Of a stretch of DNA of 64,000 bases, positions 1-12,800 are shown in pieces. The stretch's first letter is position 1. Every line of letters starts with the position of its first letter. Below the pieces are notes generated by a model, which did no database searches, was not told the origin of the DNA, and saw only the letters and a list, made by a program, of their open reading frames with translations. Origin of the DNA: Oryzias latipes (taxonomy: Eukaryota; Chordata; Actinopteri; Beloniformes; Adrianichthyidae). The DNA is taken from contig NC_019866.2 of NCBI RefSeq assembly GCF_002234675.1, positions 5,375,307-5,439,306 on the forward strand, given 5' to 3'. A program made the translations under genes and the position numbers.

Positions 1-730
1 GACTCCACTGACAGCAAGACAGGGCCGTGTAAGTTTGCAGCGGACACAAGACCATGTGACCTGGACAATGCAGCAATGGTCTTCCATCATGTTCACTGAT
101 GAGTTTGGGGTCACCCTACCCAGAAATGATGGTCGTCAGCATTGTTAGAGAAGGTGAGCTTTGGTGGAGGAGGAGCAACATTCTGGGCAGGCATCACCAG
201 TTGGAGATGGTTCAGTCACTGCACGCTCCTACCTCAGAGACATCATAGAACCACCATCATCCCCCAATTCCCCCAGGACACCCCCAACTTTCTGTTCATG
301 GATGATAACACTCCACCACATGGTGCCAGAATTGTTACAGCTGGACTTCAGGAAGTCGGAGTGCCTCATATGATGCGGTTAGCAATTACCCCTGAGCTGA
401 ACCCCATAGAGTACGTCTGGGACCAGCTGAAGCAGAGACTGGATGATGGTTACCCCCCCCCCCCCCCCCCCCCCCCCAAGTGATCTGGCAACACTGCATG
501 TGGCACTTGTGGAAGAGTGGAACGCCTCAGAACAACATCATGAGACTAGAGGGGGCAGAACGTCGCTGTCAATTCATATCAAACTAATCAAAATAGTGTT
601 TATTTTCCTGCATTATTAGAAATATCAAAGGGAACTTTAACGCATTTCATTAAAACTTAAACTAAATGCGATAAGAACTCATGCAAATAACAATATCCCT
701 TACTTATTGCGAGTCGTGTAATTCAGTATA
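1..730 (+). mobile_element. Decayed Tc1/mariner-type transposon, 3' half of transposase
   Basis: Translation with several frame changes gives Tc1-like landmarks in the right order: FTDEF (first catalytic Asp) near 90-105, an FGGGGATFWAGI block near 160-200, FMDDNTPPHGARI (second Asp) near 295-335, and LNPIEYVWDQLKQRLD (third acidic residue) near 395-445. Stops and frameshifts separate the blocks, so it is dead. The left part lies outside the window; the right limit is a guess because I could not place the terminal repeat. A run of 25 C interrupts the end of the reading frame. Confidence 0.8.
453..477. repeat. Poly-C tract (25 C)
   Basis: Uninterrupted run of 25 C inside the Tc1 relic. The length may be unstable or mis-sequenced. 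Confidence 0.95.
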
Positions 731-863
731 AATGTTACCATAAAACTAACATGTTTGTAGACAACTTGGAGCTTTATTCATATTTTTTTAAAGTAATTGT
801 TTAGTTTAGATTTTTACAATAATTTAGAGTTTTTTGTGTTTGTCATCATAATGTGTGTCTGAC

Positions 864-3800
864 CTCATAGCCTTTGAGAGACGGTCCCACCAGAATGATG
901 GGTCTCATGGAGGGAACCACATCGTAGGGAGGGACGTGTTCCATCTGAGCCAGGACAGAAAGCACAGGAATCAGGGCGAGTCATGTCACCGTGCCATGTT
1001 TGCACATACACTCTGCACAGCTACACAAAGCTCACACTGATCAGCAGTCAGTTACACTCATGCATAAATCCCGGTTGTCACTCTCTGATGCAAGAGGTCA
1101 GATTGATGGATGGCAACTTTAAGATGCTGGAGTCCATTTTCCTTTTATTGAGTGCCTATGAGAGCTCACAGCCGGGGATCAATTTTAAACGGAGAGCACT
1201 GGCCTCAATTTCTTTGTCTGCAGTCTCACATAATTAAAGTGCCCATAATTAAACCAGACGCAAAGGTGTCAAGAAAGCTCTCGTGGCTGTCCCACAACGT
1301 CTAAAGCAAATGCTGTCTTCCTTTCTTGGTATAAATCAGAAGAAACCGCCAAAATATTGCAAGGAAAATCGTCAAAACTTGATTTTTTACTAAAAAAAAA
1401 AAAAAAAAAAAGGATTTAAAGGATTTCAAATGTATCAGTCGGTGTAAATGCCAAATAATATTCTTTACTTTCTGTGAGCAAAATACTGCACCAACACCAC
1501 TAAATATAGAATTCTGAAGTGGATTTAACATGCAAGCCGCTTCCACCATTTACATGAAAAGTGAACCATTCTGTAATATTTTCTACTCATCACCTACACA
1601 CAAACATAATCCACACTGCAGCATGTGAACCCATAGACTGTGAATCCTAACAGGAGTGATTCATCCATATGAGATCCATACGCATCAGCCTGCTTTAGCA
1701 GCTGTTTTCAGATGGAGAATTGTCACACGTTCCACAGATTCGCTTTGAGCGGCAGAAAAGTTCTGGACCTGCTCCTCAACATAAAATGCAGCGGCGGAAG
1801 CTCATTTCACCTCTTTTGTACTCACTGGAGCTATAAATAAATAGTCTAAAAGCATCCAACTGGCTCCTGTCAATGCAAGGGTCAAAGCTGGCGCACCGAA
1901 CATAACAGTGCAATCCGGTTCTCTGAACTGCGTGAGAACAGAGCAGTTTAATGTGGCGTTACACAGATGAAGGCAAGAATCACTTCAAAAAATTAAGTGT
2001 TATATTTATAGAGCAAAGACACAAAAATAAAATCTTCTACAAAATGTAAAAATATATTTTTATGGGATTGGTTTCATTTTGCTTAACTGGTAGAATAGAA
2101 TTACATTCTGTTTTTTCCAAAAAACAGTTTTTTTCCTTTTTCTGTGAACCTCTCAATGACAGAATGGTGGTGTAACATGCATGTCATTTGGAGGCTTTAT
2201 ATATACAGAATTAAACATGAAAGACCCACTCCATTTATCTTTTGATCCAGTCCTGGTTTTCCAATTGTTTTTTTTTTCATGATTATCCTGTTTTTAGCTA
2301 AAAAACAAACAAAAAACAGTTGTTTTGTAGGACATAATTTCTGCAGAGTGGCAGTAATTCATCAGAAGTGCACCTCTTAATTGTGGCCGGGACCGTTGCA
2401 AGCAACCCCGCCCCTCTTCCCTTGTCTGTTGCGGAGCGAGAAGCTTGTAGCCTGCCAAGCGTATCTTCTAATCACAAAAACCTCTTTTCCAAACTGCATT
2501 TTTTTATTTATTTTTTTCATCTGCTCCTGATTCCTAACAATTAAAATAAAGAAATACTGCAATTTTATGCTCAATTTTCTTTATATATGTCCATATATGT
2601 CCTTTATCATCAGAAAAATGCCACAAGAACATGTTAAAAACCCCATTTTCAGTGTGGGTCTTTCAATTGGATCTTCATTAGTAAAAAAAAATCCTACAAT
2701 GTAAGCATTACAGTTTGAATAGTTACCCTAACCTGGATAAATGACTTGCTGTGAAAATACTGTAAATTGGTGTTTTTTTTCTCCTGCACGTATAATGCGA
2801 GATCCAAATATAAATTGTTGTGAAAGGCATGTCAATTTGTAAATGAAGAGCCAAAAGCAAAACTGAAAGACAGTCAGACTGACTAATTGGGGCGGATCTG
2901 CACCTGTATCCTGACAGCTGGGATCCAGATTGAGTGGAATTGACAGAATCATCAATACCATTTACACGTTTTACTCTGACAGTTCAATTCAGCTTCAATT
3001 TTTTTTTAAGCACAAAAAGCTAAAAGCGATCACATACTGAACAACACAAGACAATACAAAGCGGTAACAACTATAGCAGGGGGTTAGTTTGGGAGCAGAC
3101 CACACTCACCGACTTCTGTTTCTGTTTAGCTGGACCCCCTACAGTATCATTCCAGGTAATAGCAGGAAGAGGCAGAAAACACAAGACCACATTTAGTTAT
3201 AGACTTGTTAGGATTAGAGCAGACATCGAGAGAAAAGCTGTTTATTGATTAAAGGTTACACTGCCTGCCTGCAGTGGTGAGGTTAAAAGAGGAGGATTTT
3301 GAGGAGGAGCAGCCATGTCAGCGTTTGTTAGTTCAATCCTCTCCCAGCACACAAACATATCCCGCCATGGCCATCACGGTCAGAGCTTGAGGAGCCAAGT
3401 AGGGGTAGATTTGGGTGGTAAAGTGGATGTAAGTGCAGTGGCGAAGGGAGTTTATAGGAAGCTTGAAGGACCGTATTCAAAAAGGTGAGTGCGGGGTTGA
3501 GGAGCAGGGATGCTGCAGAGGGAAGCAAGGCATCTTGGGACCCCTAATGTTACCTTCTTAAAGAAGGGCAGTCGGTGGGCGTTGGCCTGAGGGGACGTTA
3601 CGCTCCCCGACATGCCCTTGGAGGAGCGAGGCTCTCCCTGGGACTCAGGGGGCTCCTCGGCTTCCAGGTCGAGGGGGTCAGCGTCAAAGGGCATCGTGGA
3701 AATATCCACGTGAGCTGATGGGTTTGCGGAGGCACAGAACAGAAAAGAAGGAGGAGAAAAAACAGGATGAGGTGAAGAGAAAACAGGAAAAAAAAAGACA

Positions 3801-6800
3801 CAAAAGGGTGAAGAACAAGTAGAAGAAAGAGGGTGAGAGGAATACTGGAGGTGGTAAGAGATGACACAGGCTGCGATCGAAAAATGTGATAAGTGTGATT
3901 TAAACTGGGAACAAAAGCTGACAAGAGTTTATAAAAAGGACAGCAATGATTACCAGGAAGTAAAGTGCAGACAGAGGGTGTAATGACTAGAACAGCAGGG
4001 AACAAAGTGAATTCAGTGTGAAAGCAACCAAACCTGAAGCATAGATGTGAAAAAACAGCAGCAAAGCAAGCAGACTACAGGAAAGGTGACCGAAGATGAA
4101 TTGTGTTGGTGGACTGAAAGGGCTGTCGTCATAAAATTACAGGATATTGTGGGTTTAATTAGATTTTTGATTGGGGAGTAAATATACGGTGGCCCAGAAG
4201 GGTCACAACACAACACATTAACTTTATACACAACACACAAACTTTACACACAACACACTAACTTTACACACAACACACTAACTTTACACACAACACACTA
4301 ACTTTACACACAACACATTAACTCACAACACAACACATTAACTCACAACACAACACAATAACTCACAACACAACACATTAACTCACAACACAACACAATA
4401 ACTCACAACACAACACATTAACTCACAACACAACAATAACTCACAACACAACACATTAACTCACAACACAACACATTAACTCATGGCCACGAAGGGTCAC
4501 AACACAACACATTAACTTACCTCACAACACATTAACTCACAACGGAAGTAAAGCAGCAATTGAAGTGCTTTTATTCTGAAATTTCTACTGGGCTGAGCAA
4601 CTAACTACCTAACAGAAAGTAATGTCACAGTGAGCTGTGGAGGGAGCATGTTATTGCTACAAGAGAAGCTAGCAGCAGTGTTGCCAGAAACTTTGTACTA
4701 CGGTTCTCCTTCCTCTAAACACACACAATATGAACGCACACTCCTCCCTCCGCTCTGACACCCCCCTCTGTCGCTGCACGCGCGCTCCTCTCCTCTCCTT
4801 TTTTCCGCTCCGTCCTGTGTGTGCTTGTGTGTTGGGGACTGCACGTGCTTGTGTGAGAGGACGGAGCGGAAAAAAGGAGAGGAGAGGAGCGCGCGTGCAG
4901 CTCCCTCCACAGCTCACTGTGACATTACTTTCTGTTAGGTAGTTAGCTGCTCAGCCCAGTAGAAATTTCAGAATAAAAGCACTTCAATTGCTGCTTTACT
5001 TCTGTTGTGAGTTAATGTGTTGTGAGGTAAGTTAATGTGTTGTGTTGTGACCCTTCTGGGCCATGAGTTAATGTGTTGTGTTGTGAGTTAATGTGTTGTG
5101 TTGTGAGTTATTGTGTTGTGTTGTGAGTTAATGTGTTGTGTTGTGAGTTATTGTGTTGTGTTGTGAGTTAATGTGTTGTGTGTTAAGTTAATGTGTTGTG
5201 TGTTAAGTTAATGTGTTGTGTGTAAAGTTAATCTGTTGTGTGTAAAGTTAGTGTGTTGTGTGTAAAGTTAGTGTGTTGTGTGTAAAGTTAATGTGTTGTG
5301 TTGTGACCCTTCTGGGCCACCGTATAAATATGACGATTTTTCTGTTCTTTTTAGGAAGAAGAACTTGAATCATCACAGAAATTCTGACGACTCCAAAAGA
5401 CCAAAAATTAACCTGTGTAGGACTAAAACAATCATCCTAATGGAGGAAACTTTATTTTTAATACACAAACACTCAGAATGAGTTAAAAAGCATCTGAAAA
5501 ATGCCCCTGGAAAGATTTAAAGTACAGTGGTCCCTCGCTATAATGCTGTTCAGCTCTCTCTGTCTCGCAGATTCTTTTAATGTATTAAATATCGTGTTCT
5601 GTATCCTGATTGGCTGTAGAAAATTTAGACAAATTTCAATACATATGTTCACCAGATCATGTGAAAAACCTTTCTACAATTATGAAACCTAATTTATCAA
5701 CCTTTAGACATATAGTTAACCAGTTTGCATTCAATGCTTTTTAAACATTTAACCTATCTGATAATTTAAAGCCACTCAAGTTCCTATTCAAAGAAAAAAA
5801 ACCTGAAAATCCTTTGATGTATCACTATTTTCAGTAAATAAAACCTAAAGGTTTTTGAAACTTATTGGCCATATCTGAATGCCCATCTCATTTTTAACGT
5901 TTTAATTGGGTTTGCTCCTCCACCTTTAACTAACTGTATTCATGAGATAGACAATTGGCATCATATAGCTTGACATAGCTTTTCTTTTCTTTTATTTGTT
6001 TATGCTGAAATTTGGTGATTGGAGCTCTGCTGAAAATGCGGTTTCCCTCTGGGATAAATAAACTATTCTGATCCTGATGGGTATAAAATCCAGAGTGTTT
6101 GTTTTTTAATGTAAACATTTTGTGGTCATGTCTTCTCTGTGCTGTTGTATGTTGTATAGGATGTATGCTTTTCCCTTTGTTTGTCATTGCTTGCAATGTC
6201 TGCATTTGTCTTAGAACAACAGATGCAGTTTTACTTTTGTTCCAATTCTGGCACATTTATGCTCTAGCTATGCCAAAAGATTCATTAATATGCATTGTCC
6301 TAATTTAAATAAACAATTATATCTCAGCTATTTGGTTTCATTCTATTATTCCAGGATAACTTTTCAACAAATGTTTAAACTTTGAGTGTTTAACATCTCC
6401 TGGCCTTTTTTTAGCCATTTTTTCTACTTTAGAATTTCAATCCATCTTTAAAATGTATTTTTGTTGCTAATGGTTAATATTCTTTATCTTTTTAAAACAA
6501 CTCTAGCCTTTTTTGTTTATTTTAAATATATTTTTTTCTATTTAATACACAATAATTCCACAATGAACCTGAAACTGTCCAATAAACTAAATTCAGAGTA
6601 GTACTTTGTCAGTTTTTAACTGCCAAAATAAATAAATAAATACAAATACAATAAAAAACAATCACAAAAATTGAGATGAAACTGTTTTTATGTTTCATAT
6701 CAAAGATCAAATGAGTAGAAATAAAATAAAAATGTATTAAAGCCAAGGTCAAAACAAGGTGGAAAAATGTATTTAAGGAGTTATTCTATGGAGCATCACA

Positions 6801-9800
6801 ACTGTGTATCGTATCTCATTGTTTGTTTGAAACCAAAAGTTTCAAAGCTAAAAACGTCCGACGTGTTTGACAAAGTGTGAAAATGTCAAAAAAAGTGTTT
6901 AAAAAAAGGTTCATGTCTGTAGTGAGCAGTTTTACAGCCTTAAAATATGTGTACTTATTGTTTAAAAAAAAAAAAAGCCGTCCACTTTGCGTATTTCACC
7001 TATCACGGGTTATTATTAGAACGTACCACCCATGATAAACGAGGGACCACTGTGTACTGAAGAGATATAAACTCCCTAAATTTGAGGCTTTATTCAGTGA
7101 ATAAGTACTTTATATTTCATTATTTTTACTTTCATAAGGCAGCTCTGTCATCCCAATGATGAACATACTTTATAAGCCCAGCATACTTTATAAGTTTAAT
7201 GAGAGCGTTTCATTCATGTCTCTATTTCTGTCCCACCCTGCGTGCTAATGATGGCCTCCTAAGACCCGTCTCCCTTCAGCCTCTCAGCCAGGCAGCCTGT
7301 GATTCTGAATCATTCCTGGGTAACTAACCAATTATCGACATATTACACATCGCAGTCATGCCAGTGACCTCACCTGTGCCAGGTGGGGTGGGCCTGCGGG
7401 TTCCCGTGGCAACATCCAGACTAGAGCTTCCTCCTGATTTACTGTTTTGATTTAAAAAAAAAAGGAATAACTGAGTAATTTAAGAAAGATACAACATATT
7501 AAAGAATCTTTATGGAAAAAAAGATAAATAAGAGGCCGATGTGTCCAACAGTGACTTCACAGAGAAGTAGAATGACTCACAGCGGAGCTTTGGCCTGTTT
7601 AAGGATGTTTTACATCGTCTGCTGAATGAGGCATGACTCGTGTTTGACCTGTTTGAAGAAGCGAGGCAGTTGTTTGCTCTGCAGATGCTGAGGGGGCTAC
7701 ATGGTTACCTGGAGCTGAGCCGGTTCTGCCTCATCCGCTGCTCCTGCAGAAGACGCGTGTTCTCCAGTTTAACCGGGCTGGGAATGAAGCCCACCTCGCA
7801 GCCTTCCTTCACCAGACGCCCGATCCACCAGTCATTGTTGTACTTCTGCTCGCAGAACAAACCGACAGCAGTCAGAAAAAAGCAAAAATGGGAGCTTGTG
7901 CAGTACTGCATGTTTTGCTCCCGACACCCACACTGCAAATTTTGATAGTTACAAAGATTTCAAACCTTGTGCTTAGAAATTTATTTTACGTTGTTTTAAC
8001 TTCTCTTTGCTTTACACTTTTCCAAGTTTTTCTCAAAATCAACACAGTCGAGAATTTTTGGTTTCACTAGGAGCTGGGAATATGGAAATTATTATTAAAA
8101 TGAGTTCAACTCCTTTTGCTCCATAATTAACAGAAAAAAAGTTGAATTATGAAATCCTCAAATTGCACTGTAATATTTGGTTCAATTACAAGGATGTTAT
8201 TTTAATATATGTTCACAAGGTAGGCTTTATTATTTTGGGAAGAAAAAGTTAGATTAATGTGCTAAGAAAAAGTGCTAGTTTTAGATTTTGAAGATTTATT
8301 GAGATGGACCAACTTGAACTAAGATCATATTGTCATTTTGTTCACATTTTGTTCTAAAACGAGTCATTTTAATTACTACACTAGTTTTTTTCCCAACTTT
8401 AATCAATAAGAACTACAGTTAGGTAAATAAACACTCAAAAAGAAATGTGCTTAAAATTAGCACAAAAATAATACTCATAGGTGTGTATGACCTTCAGTCT
8501 GAAGTAATTTTATCCAACAGTTTGCTTTTTAGCTTATTTTTTCTATTTGAATGTGGAATTCCTTTTTTCTAGAATTTGATTTCTTATGGGATTTCTTGTT
8601 ACATAAAAAATACTTCCTGCATGGACAGATAATTTTACTACTTTCTAGTGATTCATTCATAATATTGAGTGTTTTTTTCACTATTTTTGGCTACCTCTTT
8701 TTGCAGTGCACTCGTTTAGCTATACACTGTAAAAGACCTCTGTTACAAGTCTTATTTTCTCTCTTGCAAAAGAAATCTTATTAAGAAAGTTGTTTTTAAT
8801 AGCAAAACAATCTGTCTTAGTGACTCGAATTCTTTCTTAAAATAAGAATTTTTGGGAAGACCTTTTTCCTTACCAGGTTTTTCTTTTTTTTTCTTTTTTT
8901 ACAGAAAGTCTGCCAATTGGGTAAATATTGTTGATTCATTTATGATGGGCCTGTTTTTGAGTTTTGATGAGGTGGAAAATGCTGCAAAACACGAACCCTT
9001 GTTTTCGTTGCAACCATCTTTTTCAGTCAACGTGAAGGGCTAATCTGTGTGTTCTCCTTGTTATGAAATTTAGAAAGAATTCTTTGATTTTACATAAACG
9101 AACAAAAACACGATGGGTCATTCTAACCTCTTTAATATGCAAGAAGTCTTTGGCTTCAAAAGAAATGGCCATGCCCTGCACAGGAACATCGTCGTTGGGG
9201 CCTGGGTTGTAGCCGACATTTGTGCGCACGGCAAATGCCACTGGTTTGGTCTGCAGGCATGATGGGGGGGAGAAAAAAAAGCTAGTTAAAAACATATAAG
9301 GACAAAATAAATAAATAAATAAACATTGCTGGATAATAAGTCCGCAATCATCTTGTACCTTTGCTTTCTCAAGTGTGGCAAGAGCCTGCCTGTCAGCCTC
9401 CTTCCTCAGAGCTTCGGGATCCTCCTCCAGCGACACGTCCGAGTCTGACGGCCGGCTGGTGTAGGAGTCCGCAGAGCCCTGAAATGCACAGCAAAGTCAC
9501 AAAACAAGGAAAAGGAACAAACCGCTGAGTGATGAGAGTGATGCGAGCATCAAAATGATGCGAGCATCAAAGAATCAAAACTCTCTCTGGGCGAAAGAAA
9601 AAACCCATTTAATTTGGATAAGACCTGTTTGTTCATCCCGTCTCCTCATTAGACCGCTGCCTGCCCTCCTTTGCAACCCGAAAGTCATGCATGAATACTG
9701 ATCCGGAGTTGTTAAGACCGCTTCAAGAAGTGAAACCGACATAATCACAAAAGGGGAACGGCCTTTCATACTGTATGTAAGCTGACTCTTTGTAATATGA

Positions 9801-12800
9801 GGTGGGTAGGGTGCATAAAAACAGGCTGCTGTGTTCACTACAGCGCCGCACGGGTGACTTCAATCTTTATGCAGAAGTTCAACAGCCTCTTTGTGTGGGA
9901 GTATAACGAACAGACGGAAACATTGGCAGAGGAGGGGGGCTAAAAAATGACCAATGGAAGGATATACATTTCTCATGAAGTGGCTACAGTTTCCAACGCT
10001 CCTGCAAGGTAACTTGACCCTCACATGCTGACCCTGATGGAGACACTCGTACCACAATAAAAACCTGCACCTCCTGTGCAGCCCGCGATTCAGCCCGTGT
10101 GTCTGAAGAGTTACGGTGCTTAATTTATATAACAATCCCACTCCTTTTCTCGTTACAGTTTTCCCTCTCTGAGCCGATGGGCTGCCTGAAATTTGTGGGA
10201 GGCACTCGCAAGAATGTGGACAGCCGAGTGCCAGGCAGAAGTTGTGACTCACTTGACGTAGGATTTAAAAAAAGAGGTGAGAATGTACAAAGATGACAAA
10301 CGGCATATGCAATGTTGATTAAAAATTCCCAGCACTGATGACATCACAGAGGACAGTAAATGAGTAAGGAAGACTGAATGAGCTGTGGATTTTTCATGAT
10401 TAATGAACAAGTGTTAGAATTCCCTCAGCCCTGTCTATTAAGATGTTAAACAATGAACTACAGAGTTATTACCAAAGACATGAAGGTTGGGGATTAAATG
10501 TTGATATTTTCTGGTTAAGATTGTGTATATACACAGTAGTAATAGCATTTACTTTCATAGTATAAAAATTATATAGTTGCCTCAGTGTTGCCACTTCACA
10601 GACAATTAATCAAAGTTTATTTTTATACCACTTCACTTAACCTCAACTTAAAATGTTGAGCTAAATGATTTGAAGCAAGGAATTAAGAAGTTAGAAAAAA
10701 GCTTGGAATAAGATCTATAAGTGTATAAAAACAAACTTTTTTGTATAATCTTCAGTTTTCCATTAGGATAAAAAAATAGTTTGACATGCAAAGGAGAATT
10801 TTATAAAAGCTAAGCACTTAAAGACCCACTCCAAAGAAAATCATGTTTTTCTGTGTTTTAACAAGTTCTTGTGGCATTTTTCTGACGACAGAGGACGTTT
10901 ATGAAGAAATTTAAGCTTAAAATTGCATTTCTGAGTATTGCTTAATTCAAATCAGGAGCAGACGAGAAAATGCTTTTTTAAAAAGGTCGTATTTCTCACG
11001 TAGAAAATACGCTTAGTGGGCCACAAGCTTCCTGCTTCGCTTCATTGTGATGCATCCACTTGCAGACAAATAGGTCCATGTCTGTGTTTGTTTTCCTCGC
11101 CTGAGCTGGTATCTGAATCAAAACTGCATGTCTGGATGGCTCAGATATTGCCAGACATTGTTATTGCACCAGTAGTGTTGGGGTTATAAAGGGCTGTAAG
11201 CTAACGAGAGAGCGCGTAAATGGAATGCTTTGTTTTGGGTGACAGTAAGAGGGGGTGGGGTTGCTCTGTGCCAACAGTCGCACCCACAACTCAGGCGAAA
11301 TTCTAATGAACTTCTGCCGCTCTGCAGAAACTATATCCTAAAAATGACAAACTTAAATAAAAGACCGCTGCAGTTTTGAACCTGACAATGATTTGAATAT
11401 ATGACCTCTATCATCAGAAAAATACCACAAGAACATGTTAAAAACATCATAAACACAATTTTCATTGGAGTGGATCTGTAAGTTTGAAGGAAGAAATTCA
11501 GGCCTGTGTTCAGTTTGGATCTCATTTGAGCAAAGTTGATATTTTTTGGACTAGTTTACAAGTCAAGCACCACTTTTGGATTTTAATTTACCCATTTCAT
11601 TTTAGCCATCTGCCCTCTAAATGATGGCCATAGACAACTGTAGAACAGTAAAGTCTCCTGTGCTAAACATTGATGTCAGGTGTGCAAGTCTTTGGACACA
11701 CGAGAAGGATTTTTCTCTCTTTTTGTGGTTCCATGTCAGCGTGATCTAAGACAAAACGACAAGCAGCAAAGTTAATTCCAATCGTTCCACTTGTTGTACG
11801 GATGCGTGCTACCTCAGTCACACTTCCTGTTTTATTTACTTAAACTCTCTGTGCCAGCATCCCACTCAGGTAAAAAGAATGATACTGTCAGTAGCATCTA
11901 ATGAGGACAGCAGCCCACGCTTGTGTGTGTCTGAATCATCTTGGGAACACACACAGGTGCATACTAACATGGATCCCCAACTAAGAAGGTTGACGGGGAG
12001 CTCACAGGAATGATAACAGAAAAGAAAAGATGGAGCAACGACGTCAGAAACCTCCTTGAACTAACCAGTTTACCACTACGGGTCACTTATGCAGCAATAG
12101 GGAGTAGGAGGGAGCTGCGATGGCGGTTTGTGTGCCTATGGTTGTGTCTCTGAGTCATCTGTCCAACTGACTCACATCATACACACAAAACCAGAGAAAA
12201 AAAAGTCAACGAGCGACACAGAAGTCAATACTAGGCTGTCAAAGAAGAAAAAGATAATAGAAACAATGAGGTAACCCTTAGAAGAAGTCTATTCTGCTGT
12301 GAAAGGCGGAGAAGATGCTGCCATTCATTTGATTTCTGTCACTTTCCTCATCTTCGCCCTCGCATCTTCTCTCTGATGTCATTAGGTGGCATCTCTAAAT
12401 TAGCTGCTTGCTTCATTTCACATACATCTCCTGTTTAAAATAGCTACAGGCCACCTGATGGCAACACTGCTTTCCTATTGGCCCGGCCACAGCTGAGACC
12501 CTGCAGTGTCATAGTAACCATCACTGCAGCTTGTTACAGATTGCCAGCAAGGGCTGCACGGAGAAGGAAAGAACACACAGAAATCAATATTCAATAACAT
12601 GAAAAAAGGAAAAAAGGTGGCAGCATAAAAGCTTTCCACCAGGGGACGAATTGATAACGTCTCCACAAGTGGGAGGCCTTGTTGAAAACCACAGAAATAC
12701 ATTTTTAGAAGAAATTCTCCAAAACCTTTCTCCTCCATTTTCTCAACTGTGGCTGTCACAGTGATGAATTTATGGCTGGGAGAGCTGAAAACGAATAAAT

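Larger units (their letters stand above)
4187..5322. mobile_element. Foldback element: 1.1-kb near-perfect palindrome with minisatellite arms
   Basis: The left end CGGTGGCCCAGAAGGGTCAC is mirrored by GTGACCCTTCTGGGCCACCG at the right. From both ends inward come about 350 and 300 bp of a 20-bp tandem repeat (ACACAACACATTAACTCACA type), then a unique stretch (4555-4647 against 4900-5005), then a GC-rich core (GAGGACGGAGCGG type) meeting near 4830. The left arm has about 125 bp extra (4648-4772) that the right arm lacks. Flanks are AT-rich (TATA on both sides), so the target duplication is unclear. No transposase frame is visible, so it is a non-autonomous foldback/long-TIR element. It lies in cacnb1 intron 6. 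Confidence 0.9.

Noticed and set aside
3598..4005. 135-codon minus-strand frame overlapping cacnb1 exon 7A
   Set aside because: It runs in a different frame from the exon and through its polypyrimidine-rich upstream intron; the Leu/Phe/Ser-rich product is the translated pyrimidine tract.
4205..4545. Regular 20-bp repeats, possible CRISPR array
   Set aside because: Units are contiguous with no unique spacers and are mirrored at 5015-5305; this is a minisatellite in a foldback element of an animal genome.
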